From Adineta steineri (Eukaryota; Rotifera; Eurotatoria; Adinetida; Adinetidae), in the NCBI GenBank assembly GCA_905250115.1, contig CAJNOI010000052.1, forward strand, positions 104,969 to 168,968: a stretch of DNA of 64,000 bases, written 5' to 3'. Shown here in pieces: positions 1 to 11,974 of the stretch; the first letter of the stretch is position 1; each line of letters starts with the position of its first letter. The notes under the pieces were generated by a model. It was not told the DNA's origin and ran no database searches. It was given only the letters and a program-made list of their open reading frames with translations. A program made the translations under genes and the position numbers.

Positions 1-294
1 TTGATCAGTACGAGTAGTATTTATTATTTTATAGGGTCCATCAAGATCGTTTTGATAACTGGTATTTGTACTACTTAGATTAATTGCAGTATCGGTTGGT
101 ATAGGAGAGTTTGAATGAATAATTTCACTACGCCATCCCGCTGGAGCAGCAAGAGGTGCTGGAAGTGCTCGCATAAGGATTGATTCTGCATTTGTTTGTA
201 TGGGATTAATTGATGTTGATGATATTAAATTAGATAATACGTGTTGATTATCATTTGTTTGCGATTGATATGTATTTACATCAGATGAAATCAT
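1..294 (-). CDS. 5' fragment of an unidentified Ser/Thr/Gln/Asn-rich protein
   Basis: Reading leftward from the ATG at 292-294 gives 98 uninterrupted codons that run off the window edge. The peptide begins MISSDVNTYQSQTNDNQ and is low in charge and rich in S, T, N and Q. The only compact hydrophobic stretch is ALPAPLAAPAGWRSEI at about residues 43-58. APAGWR is faintly like the opening of MBD/TAM domains, but the following Y-x-S-P-x-G pattern is absent, so I make no family call. The fragment lies head-to-head with LAMTOR2, about 1 kb away. The ORF and start are moderately secure; the product is unknown. Confidence 0.5.
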   Translation of the reverse strand, partial: MISSDVNTYQSQTNDNQHVLSNLISSTSINPIQTNAESILMRALPAPLAAPAGWRSEIIHSNSPIPTDTAINLSSTNTSYQNDLDGPYKIINTTRTDQ

Positions 295-1299
295 TTTTCA
301 GATCTGAATAAAACTAATTAAGTTAGATATTCATGAGAAAATAAGAATAGTGATGCATCCTATTTTTTATGTATTCTGACTATGAAGGTTCTCAAATATA
401 TATATTTTCGATCCTGATCGTTTCGTTGTACAAAGGCCGATCTATTATTACTCGAGGATATGTTATGTCGAAGAAATAGAAGAGTGATTGATCGTCAGAA
501 AAAGGAGAGAAAAAAGGTAATCATTGAGAAAAAAACAAGGACATGTAACTGTTCGTACAATACGTTACTAGCAAGGCTTTTTATAGGGTGTTAATTATAA
601 TATTTGATGAGTTGGTTGTTTTTATTAAATTATAACGAAAAAAATAACTTATTCGATGCAGTAAAATATTAAAGAATGAATGTCTTGTTTTTTTTCAAAA
701 ATGATTAATATTTAAAGCGAATCTTTAAGATGAAAAAATTTGAGACGTATGCCGTCCTTCATGGATGAGTAGCTACACCTCTTTTACGTATACGCAATAA
801 ATAAACCTTGTTATTCAAACAGAAAGCTATATATATTGTATATCTAAATGAAAAAATAATAGCTTCGAAAAAAACCAATAAATCGAAAAAAAGAAGTAAA
901 TAAATCTTTATTACAATTGGATTAAAATGTAACAGAAACGAGGTTGTTACCTGTGATATATTGTTTGTGATACCCATTTTGATATCAATGAACGTCTTTC
1001 TATTGTTTATGTTTTATACTTGATCTATTAAATAGTTGTTCTAAGGTTGTGTATTCATATCATCGACGCATTTAGTATACACAAAGAAACTAAGAAAAAC
1101 TTTTTAATGGGAATAATTATTTTAACAAGGAGAACAATTAATAATATGACTAACAACAAAGAAAGATTGAGACTAAATAAGATATCTCCGAATGTTATAT
1201 TTCGAAGATACTGGTAAAATCTTTGATCTATATTTTATATTATAATAAATCGAAAAGTTTGAATCAATGATGAATGTTAAATTATTTTTTCAGATAATA
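295..1299. other. AT-rich intergenic region between divergent genes
   Basis: About 1 kb of AT-rich sequence separates the leftward fragment and LAMTOR2, so it should hold both promoters. No convincing coding exon, tRNA or repeat is seen. A 72-codon minus-strand ORF at 759-977 has low-complexity composition and no splice context and looks like chance. A polypyrimidine tract ending in AG at 1293, seven bases before the LAMTOR2 ATG, looks like a trans-splice or 5'UTR intron acceptor. Confidence 0.5.
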
Positions 1300-1869
1300 A
1301 TGTTAAAACCAAAAGCATTGAGTGAAGTACTTGCTCAAGTAACTAACGGAGGTATTCAGTCAACTGTGTATGTTATTATCCTATTTTGTTTGACAAGATT
1401 TAATAAAGAATTTTTATATTAAAGGTTATTGACACGTGATGGAGCTTTACTGGCTTATTCAGGATTTGAAGCAAAAGATGCAAAAATAATTGCTGCAATG
1501 GCTAGTAGTATTTTTGCTGCACATCAACGTGTTCGACAAACACCTGGAGCAGCACTTCCACAAAATGTTGTTGGTTCAGGTGATTTGAATATGATTTTAC
1601 TTGATGCTGAAGTAAGTTTTTAATCTATATTATGTTTTTTCTGTGAATTTATGTTTAATATTTAGGAAGGAAAAATGGCAATTGCTGCTGTAGCTACACA
1701 ACTTGTTTGCATGGTGTCAAAAACCAATGTACAATTAGGAATGTTGAAAGCAAAAGTAAATTTATTAAAAAAATAATTTTTTTTAAGTACTATTCAATGA
1801 TTTTAGATGGATGCTCTGTCATCATATCTTCAAGAACCGTTGCGTCAAGTATCCCAAAGCAATAACTAA
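1300..1869 (+). CDS. LAMTOR2: Ragulator complex subunit LAMTOR2 (p14/ROBLD3), roadblock/LC7 fold
   Basis: LAMTOR2 is a Ragulator subunit that pairs with LAMTOR3 on late endosomes and lysosomes and anchors Rag GTPases and MAPK/mTORC1 signalling. Four exons (1300-1367, 1425-1611, 1666-1755, 1807-1869) join in frame into 135 residues; the human protein has 125. The N-terminus MLKPKALSEVLAQ, the LLAYSGF segment, GMLKAK and the end YLQEPLRQVSQ follow the known protein closely. A short insert lies in the middle (VRQTPGAALPQNV, about residues 58-70). All introns are 50-58 nt with GT/AG ends. The ATG follows an AG acceptor by six bases. POLR3E begins 289 bp downstream on the same strand. Confidence 0.95.
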
Positions 1870-2158
1870 TTATTAATATTCTAACTCTTGATGACTCTTT
1901 TTGTTCTCTCTATTTGTTTGTTTGTTTTTTATTATTACTGTAAATGATACATCTTCCGGTCAAGAGCATTTCAATTTTTTCTGTCTATTATTTCATAGAA
2001 AAAAAAAAAGACCAGAACACACAAAAAAAGACGATTTTTTTTCTTTGATTTTTATTTCATTAATGTTTTTTTATAGATTATTATTTTTTTATGGATATAT
2101 TTGACAATTTTAATAAGAAAAATCGTCGAACGAAAAAAGACGACGGATAATTTGTCCT

Positions 2159-4616
2159 ATGGATAACGACTGTGAAATATTAGTGGATGATAATGAAAAG
2201 AATCAAAATGTACAAATCAATGAAGATGATGATCCACTTATAGCTGAAGTAAGAAAGAAAATCTGACATGAGAAGACATCTATAGAACCCGAAAGACTTT
2301 TCTGAACTTTCATACAAATATTTTCACACCTTGCCAATAGGTTGAAATGCAAACTTAGTTATCTGATGACATTTTATTCGATTTATCTAGTTATTATCAA
2401 TTTTGTTAATTCACCTTGTACTTATCTCATTGCGCTTAGTCATCAATGTCGTTGATACTTATCTGTTATTCACATTTGACTTAAGTCCTAGAAATGTACT
2501 CATGAAAGTTATATTGATGAGATATCAAATTCTTCTAATATTCATTTAGGTTGACATATATTTGACTCGTTTATTTGCTGATCAACTATATTTATTTCAA
2601 TATCCACTCCGTCCAAATCATCTTCAATTTGAAAATAATTCGACATTTATTGGTGCACGTTTAAAACCTAAAAATAAACTTGTTCAACTTGATTATACTC
2701 TTGATATAGAATCGAATTTTCATTGTAAAACAAATGAAAATCATGTTCTTGATAATTGGACATCATCATCAACAAATGAAAAAATTAATTCAATTGATCG
2801 TTTAACATTATCATCAACAAATATAACATATGGAGATAATTATAAACGATTTGCTGCAGGAATTTTAACACCAAATGGTATTCAATTATCACCATTAAAT
2901 GCAATATTTCAATTACGACCTGATTTTGATTCAACATCATCAGTTTTAGCTCAACAATCCATTTCGATTGATGATGATGTTGATAATGAAAATGAAATTC
3001 ATTTTAATAAACAATCAAATTCAAATACAGATGATACAACAACTGATGAAGAAACAAATGAAAAATATTCGAATGAACTTGTAACAATGAAATTTTGGAG
3101 ACCTGAAGGACGTTTACAACGTGAGAAAAAAATGCGATCATATAATTATATTGAACGTGCACGAAATGAAGAACGATGGATTGATTTAGCTTATTATTCA
3201 TCATATGAATTACAATCTATTGAATTAAGAAAAAAATGGAGTATGATGGATAATATGGAAAGAAATCGTTTACCTATTCGTTGGAGAAAAACTGTTTCTA
3301 TTCAAGATTATTTTCAATTATTATTTTTTGATAAACAAATTTTATTAGATATTCCACTTGAAAAAGACAAGGTTCAAATTGAATCAAATATTATTCCTAC
3401 TGAACAAAAACCATTGATTATCCCACCGACAAAACCAAAAAAGAAGAAAAAAACTGAACTGGATCCAACAACAAAGAAAACTACGAGAAAAAGTATAGTA
3501 CACGATTAAATTAAAGGAAAAATGTAATCGTAATAAATTTTTTTATTTTCATAGGTCGAACTTTGAGTCGAAAATCTACAGATTCAAGTGCTACATTAAA
3601 TTCTGGGCAACAACAAGCACAAACTACGACAAGTACACCTTTATCTTCTGTTTCCTTACCTAAGACTATGATTAAACAACTTCCTGAAACAATACAAAAT
3701 GAATTATTATCATTTATGAAACGACGGTTTGGTTATCGACCATACTTTAAATTAAGTGAAATTAATATTGGTAAAATAGAAAAACAAAAATTATATAATT
3801 CTTTAAAATTTATTTTTTGTATATTTTAGCCATTAAACTTGAATTAATCTCATCACCACCTGGTCATCCACTAGCATCTGGTGTCACTGAATCAAGTATA
3901 CTTCGTGCAGCTGCTGAAATCGGAGCAATATATGTAAATAAAAAGGTTTATATTTTGAATTTTTCTTTTGTATAATTTAAAACTCTTTTGAAAACATTTT
4001 CTTATGCAGTGGCCAAAAAATCTTAAACAAGAACCAGTTTTCATTAATGGTCAAATGGGTGACAAATATGATTTGGTAAAATTAGTTTTAATACGATGTT
4101 TTTTAAAACTAAGTATTCTTTTAGCTTCGTCGTTATGTTGCTGAACTTCTCGAAAAATGCGATAGTTTTCAATTTACTGAATTACGTTCTCGTATTAAAC
4201 AAGAAAATCAAACACAACAATTTCCTGTGCAGGAAGTCAAAAAATTTGTGAAGGTATGACATATTAGTAGAAGATCGATTCTATTTTTTTTTGCATGTGA
4301 TATTTATAGTAATTGTATCTCGTGATAAAAGACAGATATTAAATGTAATGTATCATCGTAGCTTGTAGACATGTCAGATTGACCTTATTTATCATAATAA
4401 ACATTGACAGATAAAACTATCTAGAAGATCAAACTGTTATAGTAAAGAATTGTAATGATAAATTTCTCTAAAAAAGATGCTTCTTCATCTAAATGCAGCT
4501 CATCAATCACAATTGTATATATATATATTTTTTTTCTTTTATTTTAGGATCATTGTATCACTCGTTCATCACGTAAAGGTGTACTTTATTGTGTAAAAGG
4601 CACATTGGTCAAGTAA
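2159..4616 (+). CDS. POLR3E: RNA polymerase III subunit RPC5
   Basis: RPC5 is a peripheral Pol III subunit that works with RPC4 in initiation and termination. Seven exons fit: 2159-2248, 2550-3492, 3555-3770, 3830-3945, 4010-4075, 4125-4253 and 4548-4616. The fourth donor could instead follow 3933; both choices keep frame. The product is about 540 residues. An acidic start is followed by the Sin-type N-terminal domain (YLFQYPLRP near residue 41, LQLRP-like FQLRPDF, and RPEGRLQREKKMRSY). After a Lys-rich linker come C-terminal winged-helix segments with SSPPGHPLASG and the end VLYCVKGTLVK. Human RPC5 has about 708 residues, so the central portion is shortened. Exons 6 and 7 and the downstream DNA are duplicated in inverted orientation at 28731-29872. 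Confidence 0.93.
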
Positions 4617-5384
4617 TGCAATCTACCCTTTTTCTTTTTTCATTTTCTTTTGCTTGTATAAATATACATAATCATGATGTTCTTATCTCTAATTATGTAC
4701 AACACGTTCTTAGTGTTTCTGTTACTAATTATGTCATTATATAAATATATATACTATTCTCTGTTGAACAAAATAAATCGATAATGCAGCACCGTTGCAG
4801 CACCTATCAGAAACAAAAAGTTGGTTTTCTTTTCGGTTGGAAGATGTTTAGCTGTATATTTTTATTTCTTTTTCTTGTCAATTTTCATCATTCACCTGAG
4901 TAGGTTACATCGCGCATCGCTTTTACTCTTATACAAATACACACACAAAAATATGCACGATTAAAAGACGACAACAATAAATAGGATTTTCTGTGTTCAA
5001 GTTGAAGAATCTATGTAGTTACGCTAAAAGTAGCGTTTAGTCTGGAGAATAAAGAAAAAAGAAAAGTAGTAAGAAAAAAAAGAGAGAACAAATGAACGAA
5101 AGAAACAAACAACAACAACAACAACGATGAAATACAAGAGAAGAACTTCAAGAATAATCAACCGGCAAAATCCGTCACGTGTACATACATACTAGGTTTT
5201 TTTGTTATTGCCAGAAAAAAAGTCTTAATCATACTCTCACTATAAGATTTACAAAAGAGAGAGCAGATCTATACAAAAGAAGTAAAGGGAGAAAAGTAAA
5301 TTGTTAAAAAAATGTCTTTTTTTTCCTTTTAATATGAGAAACAATCACTGCAATAGAAGAAGAAGAAGAAGAAAAGAAAGGAAG
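4617..5384. other. 3' intergenic region between convergent POLR3E and LSM14
   Basis: This stretch should contain both 3'UTRs. Nearly all of it (about 4617-5365, apart from some 95 bases at 5231-5325) recurs in reverse complement at 28731-29380. No gene is seen. A CAA/CAG microsatellite lies near 5107-5125 and a GAA tract near 5357-5380. Confidence 0.7.
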
Positions 5385-7213
5385 TCAATAGCGATAATTA
5401 TATCCATTATTATTTTGTCGATAATAAAAATCCTCATTTCCTTGTTGTTGTCGATAATTATTATTATTTGATCGTCTATAACCACCACCACCACCACCAG
5501 CAGCTCCTCGACCTCTTTGACGTTGAAATCTATCATTACCAAATGTATCTTGATTTCTAGAACGATTGTACATAGGTGCAGATGGATCGGCTGAGTCTTC
5601 AGGTGCAATATTATCAAAAAATGATTTTCTTTTATCATATATTGGTTCAAATTCAGCGTTTAAACTGGGACTATTATTTAAATGTAAGAAATGATTTGGT
5701 GATTCTGGTTGTTGTTTAAGTTCATCTTCACTGACTATTTTATTAAATTTACGATTACTTGTTTCAAAATCAAAATCATTTTCATAACTATTGCCATTAT
5801 CATGAAATGTTTCGCGATTTCCACCACCTGGACGTCGTTGTTGTTGTTGTTGGTATTGTTGATGATTCATTGGTGGACGACGATTATTATTATTATTATT
5901 ATAAGAAGGTCTTTGTTGATTTTGCATATTACCATTTTGATAACGATTTTGTGGTTGTAGTTCATGAGAAAAAGATCGAGTATCAGTGGAAAAAAATGGT
6001 TGACGAACAGGTAAACTACTATCATCTTCTTGTTCATTAAAAGGTGCATTTTGATGACGTGATGTTTGAGTTGAATGTGTATTTGATGGCCATTGTTGGT
6101 GAGAATGATTTGATTGTAATTGATCAGTATTATTTAATGAAAAATCATCAAAAAATTTGCTTTTATTACTTGATTGTTGATGCGGTTGTTGTTGTTGACT
6201 GTGTGATTTATTATTATCCCATTTTGATGAAGATAATAACGACCATGATGGACCAAGTTCACCGGAATCAGTACGAAGACGAGATTCTATAAGTAAATAA
6301 TATGATTAAAGTTAATTTATAAAATATAGATCTAATTGGTATATATTATTTGTAGAAGGTCGTTATCATAATTAATTAACAATTAACAAACCAAATTTGA
6401 TCAGATCAATTCTGTTTCTGAATCATAATTAATATAGTTGACATCTATTTTAGCTTGTCATCTATGACCTATGAAGTATCACATCATGTCTATCGTAATT
6501 CATAATTGAATTCTATCGGAACTGTGACGATAGTTCTTTTTTCTTCTTTACTATCTTCTTGATACTATTCTCCAGAGCATCAATGTCATTAAAGATCAAT
6601 GAAAATATTAGTAACATTGATTCATCTATAACTAATTTTACTAGAAGTAGATTAATCTATTACCTTCAGTTTTTGGTAATTTTTTTGAATGATCATCAGA
6701 TATACCTAAATGATGAAGATCATGTAATAATCGATTTGAATTAGATAAATCCTTATTCGACGAGCTAACAACTGCTGATACAATAGCTGGATCATCATGA
6801 ATTGATGATTGTTTTTTAGGCATTGATGCTGGTGGTGATGATAAAACAGGCATAGAATGTAATGATTGTTGTTGTTTTTGGGATGAATTTTCTGCTGCTT
6901 GTTGTTCTTCATCAACAATTTTTAAATCTTCAATATCACTATTAGCAAATTGCATAATCGGTACAGTTGTACCAGGCATTTGATTATTAGAAAAACTTCC
7001 GCCACGATTTTCTGTACCAAAGCATTTAACATTTCCAAGAAGTATCGATGATGCTTGAGCATCTATGCCTTAATAAATAAAAAGAAACAAAAAAGTTCTT
7101 TTAGTTTTTATTTTAAAAATAAATAATTTTTTTTTACCAATTATTGTTCCAGTATATCGGCATTGAGATTTTGTAATAATTGCAATTTTACTACCGATAA
7201 AACTATTCGACAT
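5385..7213 (-). CDS. LSM14: LSM14 / Scd6 / RAP55 P-body protein
   Basis: LSM14 proteins bind DDX6 and 4E-T and drive translational repression and decapping in P-bodies. Three exons (7138-7213, 6664-7068, 5385-6286, read leftward) give 460 residues. The LSm domain occupies residues 1 to about 85, starting MSNSFIGSKIAIITKSQ and including RYTGTIIGIDAQ, VKCFGTE and SDIEDLKI. A long Q/S/N-rich linker follows. The C-terminal half carries the FDF box (NDFDFETSNRKFNKI), the FFD box (YDKRKSFFDNI) and the TFG box (DTFGNDRFQRQRGRG), then a Gly- and Asn-rich RGG-like tail. Domain order matches the family, and the LSm-FDF combination is diagnostic. The gene is divergent from SRPRB across 428 bp. Confidence 0.95.
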
Positions 7214-7641
7214 TATTAAGAAATGTACGTAAAAACTAGGATGAAATATAGAGAAAAACACACACTAATAATAATAACTTATTCCGTTTGTTTATTATTC
7301 TCCCGTTGGATCTTTGTCTAATGCTTAAATTTATATTCCTGACATCTATCGAGAAAGAAAATTTTATGAATAGAAACAATTCATTTTTATTATTATTGAA
7401 TATTTAAATTAATTTTTCAAAATTTGTTAGTTTATTGTTATCAATTAATCTTTACATATGATTCGTTGAAGCTGTAAAATACGGATTGTATGCGTCAAAA
7501 GGAAAAAATATCGTAGCTGTAATTTCGTGTTCGTATTATCTAGCAAAGGTTCGAAGTTACCTTATTAATTGAATATTACATTGCTGACAAGACACGTGAA
7601 ATTTCATCATGATATAATCTTTCTATATTTTATTTTCAGAG
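7214..7641. promoter_or_regulatory. Presumed bidirectional promoter region between LSM14 and SRPRB
   Basis: The 428 bp between two divergent ATGs must hold both upstream regions. It is AT-rich without a clear TATA box. At its right edge TTTATTTTCAG (7629-7639) ends two bases before the SRPRB ATG, a typical 3' splice site with no coding exon in front. It is therefore either a 5'UTR intron end or a spliced-leader acceptor. Confidence 0.45.
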
Positions 7642-8526
7642 ATGGATAGTCAAAGAAAAACTCCAGTTTATAGCAATGCTGATCGTGAATTTATTGATAA
7701 TGGTTCTGATGTCTTACCACTTACAATTATTATGGCATTCCTTGTTGTATTTGCAACAATAATTATTTTATGGTGGGCAAAAGGTCGTCGTGCAGCTGCT
7801 CATCGTGGTGAATGTCTTGTTCTATGTGGTGCATCAAATTCTGGTAAAACCGCACTTTTTAGTCGTCTTACAATGGGTATAGCTAAACGAACATTAACAT
7901 CTATGGCTGTTAATCGTGGTTCAATGACTCTTCAAAATCCATCAGCAGATCGTCCATCAAAAGAAATTCATATAGTTGACATTCCCGGTAATTTACGTAT
8001 TCGTCAACGTGATTTTACTGCTGAGAAAAGTTCAGCTAAAGCAATAGTATTTGTTATTGATAGTACAACAGTTAAAGAAGATAGTAAAGATGTTTCGGAT
8101 TATCTCTATGATATTTTAAGTGAAAAATCTTTTCGTCAACAACGTATACCATTATTAATATTTTGTAATAAACAAGATATAAATAATGATAACGAAACAA
8201 TACAATCAATACGTCATTTACTTGAAAATGAATTAACAATGAAACGTAGAACACGTGCATCATCTGTAGCTGTACATCAAGGTAAAGGTGGATCAAATGA
8301 TGATATTGGTCAAGTTGGAAAGGATACATTCGAATTTAATGATATCAAAGATATCAAAATTGACTTTGTTGATGGTTCAGTCTTAGGTAATGAAAGAACA
8401 TCATATGCTAAACATTATGATGATGAAGAAGATATTATTAGTACCGGTGATGAAACTGATGGTGATACTGGAGCAAATTTAAAGAAAGTATATGATTGGG
8501 TTCAAAAGATCTGGTTTAAATCATAA
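7642..8526 (+). CDS. SRPRB: Signal recognition particle receptor subunit beta
   Basis: SRPRB is an ER-membrane GTPase that anchors SR-alpha for cotranslational targeting. The single exon encodes 294 residues. One transmembrane helix lies at about 26-46 (LTIIMAFLVVFATIIILWW). The G1 P-loop is GASNSGKT at 63-70, the G3-like DIPGNLRIR sits near 114-122, and the G4 NKQD is near 176. The loop between G4 and the C-terminus is unusually acidic (DDEEDIISTGDETDGD), and the protein ends VQKIWFKS, as in the family. The start is supported by the acceptor AG just before it. This is the first gene of a tight three-gene + strand cluster; ZCCHC9 starts 92 bp after the stop. Confidence 0.93.
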   Translation: MDSQRKTPVYSNADREFIDNGSDVLPLTIIMAFLVVFATIIILWWAKGRRAAAHRGECLVLCGASNSGKTALFSRLTMGIAKRTLTSMAVNRGSMTLQNPSADRPSKEIHIVDIPGNLRIRQRDFTAEKSSAKAIVFVIDSTTVKEDSKDVSDYLYDILSEKSFRQQRIPLLIFCNKQDINNDNETIQSIRHLLENELTMKRRTRASSVAVHQGKGGSNDDIGQVGKDTFEFNDIKDIKIDFVDGSVLGNERTSYAKHYDDEEDIISTGDETDGDTGANLKKVYDWVQKIWFKS

Positions 8527-8618
8527 AAAAACATATTTATAGAGAGAAATCTTCTTTTTTTTATTTATCGTTATAATAAAGAAAACAAAAACATAAAAGT
8601 TATTCAATTTTATTCTAG

Positions 8619-9330
8619 ATGACTAGATTTGCAAAACATAAAAAAGAAAGAAAACCTGCTGGTGAGAATGCAACACCATGGGAAAAATTAAAAGAAACAG
8701 TGACTGAAGATGGTAAACGTAAAGAAGCAAAACGATTAGAAAAGAAACGTAAACGTGAATTAAAAAAGGTTTATAATTGAAAAAAAACGATAAAATCAAA
8801 TTTTATATGTGAAAATAATATAAATTTTAGATTTGTTTTCGATGTCGACAAGCAGGACATTCAATGAATGACTGTACAGCAGAAATATCTGATGAACAAA
8901 AAAAGAAACGTGAAGTAAAAACTGGTATTTGTTATAAATGTGGTTCAACAGAACATCGATTAAATGCATGTACAGTTAAAGGTGATTCATTTGCTTATGC
9001 AACATGTTTTATATGTGGTAAACAAGGTCATTGGTCACGTTTATGTCCAAATAATCCTAATGGTTTATATCCAAATGGTGGATGTTGTAATGAATGTGGT
9101 TCTATACAACATTTCAAAAGAGATTGCCCAACATTAATGAAAAAACAAGGTAAGATCTATATGGTATTTGAACTTTTTTATTTTTCTTTTTTTTTGTAGG
9201 AATTGATGATCAAGAATTACCTTGTCTTACTCCTACTACTCATAATATCGATGATAATGTCGAAGCTGTAAAAGAAAAACCTATTAAAACAAAAAAATCA
9301 TTAAAACGTTTAAAACTTGTTAAATTTTAA
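8619..9330 (+). CDS. ZCCHC9: Zinc knuckle protein ZCCHC9
   Basis: Three exons (8619-8768, 8831-9149, 9200-9330) encode 199 residues. A lysine-rich N-terminus ([15 protein letters not shown]) precedes four CCHC knuckles: [42 protein letters not shown] and [14 protein letters not shown]. The phrase [15 protein letters not shown] between knuckles 3 and 4 matches ZCCHC9 and separates it from CNBP-like proteins. The human protein is nucleolar and linked to rRNA and signalling; the role here is inferred. The ATG abuts TTCTAG, so the mRNA 5' end is probably made by trans-splicing. The gene lies 92 bp after SRPRB and 68 bp before DBR1. Confidence 0.93.
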
Positions 9331-9398
9331 TTTGTTTTATAGTATTAAGTATTCAATTGTTTTTGTTCATTGGTTTTTTTCTAGATAATAAAACAAAA

Positions 9399-10636
9399 AT
9401 GAAAATAGCTATTGAAGGTTGTTGTCATGGTGAATTAGATCGAATTTATGAAACTATAAATCAAATTGAAACTGATCGTCAAATTAAAATTGATCTTCTA
9501 CTTATCTGTGGTGATTTTCAAGCTGTACGAAATGAACATGATTTACAATCAATGGCTGTTCCACCAAAATATCGTTCCATGCAAGATTTTTGGCGTTATT
9601 ATTCTGGTGAAAAACGTGCACCAGTTCTTACAATATTTATTGGTGGTAATCATGAATCTAGTGATTTTCTTATTGAATTACCATATGGTGGTTGGGTTGC
9701 ACCAAATATTTATTATATGGGTTATGCAAATGTTGTGAATTTTAATGGTTTACGTATAGGTGGTTTATCTGGAATATATAAACCTCACGATTATAATTTA
9801 GGTCATTATGAATTACCACCATTTGATGAGAAAACTATTCGTTCAATTTATCATATAAGAAGTTTAGATGTATATAGAATCAAACAATTACAACAAGGTA
9901 AAATTGATATCATGATATCACATGATTGGCCACGAGGAATTGTTTGGTATGGTGATACACAACGTTTATTACAACGTAAACAATATTTTCATGATGATAT
10001 ATATACAAATAAACTTGGAAGTGAACCATTAGAAGAAGCTTTACTTCAAGTACAACCAAAATATTGGTTTTCTGCACATTTACATGTTAAATTTGCTGCA
10101 TTAGTTGAACATACAAATGGACAATCAACACGTTTTCTTGCTCTAGATAAATGTTTACCAGGAAGAGATTTTTTACAGGTAAGAAAAATGAAAAGAAACT
10201 TTCTCACTCTAAAAATTTTGAAAATCTATCATAGATTCTTGATATTGAACCAACTACTCCATTACCATCACCAACAAATCGTTTATCTCTTGATCCTGAA
10301 TGGTTATGTATATTAAGTAAAACTGATCATCTATTACATGTTCAACGTACAAATACATTTTTACCACCATTATCACAAAATTCATTTACTCCAAACGAAG
10401 AAAATTTTCAAAAAATACGTGATGATTTTTCAAATACATTTGAAATTCCTGAAATCTTTGAGCCAACTGGTCCTGTGCATAAACCAGGTATTGGTAATAC
10501 TCCAGTTGATATTGAACAATTAAGAAAAAACAATCCTCAAACAGAATTATTATGTCTTATGCTTGGTATTCGAAATCCAATTGATATTATTCTTAATCGA
10601 AAAATTCAACCTATACAACATGATCAAACCAATTAA
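9399..10636 (+). CDS. DBR1: RNA lariat debranching enzyme
   Basis: DBR1 cleaves the 2'-5' bond of intron lariats in the nucleus. Two exons (9399-10178, 10235-10636) encode 393 residues. The metallophosphoesterase core is intact: EGCCHGELD at 6-14, [14 protein letters not shown] near 37-50, GGNHE near 85-89, SHDWPRG near 169-175 and [10 protein letters not shown] near 225-234. The conserved C-terminal DBR1 domain follows ([15 protein letters not shown] and beyond). Human DBR1 is 544 residues, and the disordered tail is trimmed here. The upstream ATG-like reading at 9357 is intergenic; the real start lies after TTTTTTTCTAG at 9383. It is the last gene of the SRPRB-ZCCHC9-DBR1 cluster. Confidence 0.95.
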
Positions 10637-11974
10637 ATCTGTTATTTGTACATATTTATATATGTTTTACACAAGAAAACTTTAGTTTCATTAAGATCAG
10701 TTCGAGATTTCTGTCATATGTATGACATCAAAAAAAAAATAAGAAATCTTGATTCCACCAATGTGAAAAGTAAATCCAGTTTGTTAGATGTTTTCTATTA
10801 GAAAATCATTCGTAGGAGAATTTATTTTTTTGAGATTCTGCAAAAAATTAACAAGTAAATTTTCTTTTCTTTTCTTCAGATAAATTCTGTAAAATAATGG
10901 AATGTGATTGGCTTTTCATGAAATTAAATGTGTAAGATGTCTTCTATGTTGTACAGACGCTATGAAGAATTCACAATATTGTTATTTAAAATATGAGTTT
11001 TTTGTATTTTTTTATAATAAATTATGGAAATATTATTTTCATACTAAAAATTTCTGTTTATTTGAACACACTTCGATTCTCTAGTGATTATATCTACATA
11101 TGTAATTTATAATAATATTCACAAAATATTAATGTTTGTAGCTCGTCGCTGATATACGTAATTTGATTATCCGGTAATTACTTGACTATATGACGATGAG
11201 AAGAACAAGAAGATATAAACGAGAAAATGGATTAACATCGTAAATTCTAAGCAATAAAATTGGATGCTCTAGATATGAGTTGTACGCCGTATCACATAGC
11301 TTAAATCAACACATTCTCTACATTAACTATGTAAACACTGATCAGTAGTGTCATTATCATATTTAGGTTCTTAAAATTGATACAATTTTATAAGTTTCAA
11401 TTGATTCTTTTTTCAAAATATTGTCTATACAGTAAATATTTATTTCCCTTCTCGTATATTCAATAAACAGGAAGTATAAGTAATTAAACGATAATATTTG
11501 CCTACTCTTTCATTGATTTTTCACACATATTGCACATAAGGTAATTATTAGTTTTGCTTTTTCAGGTAGTAGGCGAAAGTCTATGAACAGGAAAAACAGT
11601 CTCACACTAGCTCGGATATAAATACGTCATTATGACACACCACTTTTTATCTTTTCTTTTGATTGACATTGGCTACGTGATGTTCCGTTACTAATTGTAG
11701 CTCTTATTATATTGCTTTGCTTACTCATACACATTAACGATAAGTTTTCTCTTGCACACTTTTCTAGATATATATTATTAATACAGGCACTTATTCACTG
11801 AATAAATAATCATACTTACTAATCTCTGCTTCTGCTTTTTTCTTTCTTTCTTTTCTTCGATTGTATGTTATTTTCTTCGTCACGTCCGTGAAGAATCAAA
11901 AAAAAAAAAGAAAGTTACGATGAGATATATAGAATCAAAAGACATGAATAAAATATTATCAAACGTCTAACACG
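10637..11974. other. 1.3 kb intergenic region, DBR1 3' end and PLD-like gene upstream
   Basis: AT-rich sequence with no exon, RNA gene or repeat that I can support. The first few hundred bases should be the DBR1 3'UTR; AATAAA-like signals occur near 11020. The last few hundred include pyrimidine-rich tracts just upstream of the PLD-like ATG. Confidence 0.5.

Noticed and set aside
1-294. MBD/TAM-type domain in the left-edge fragment
   Set aside because: Only the APAGWR string fits; the remaining conserved positions of the domain are missing.
5709-6292. Overlapping + and - strand ORFs across the LSM14 C-terminal exon
   Set aside because: They are shadows of Q/N/G-rich codons in the real minus-strand LSM14 frame, with low-complexity peptides and no domains.
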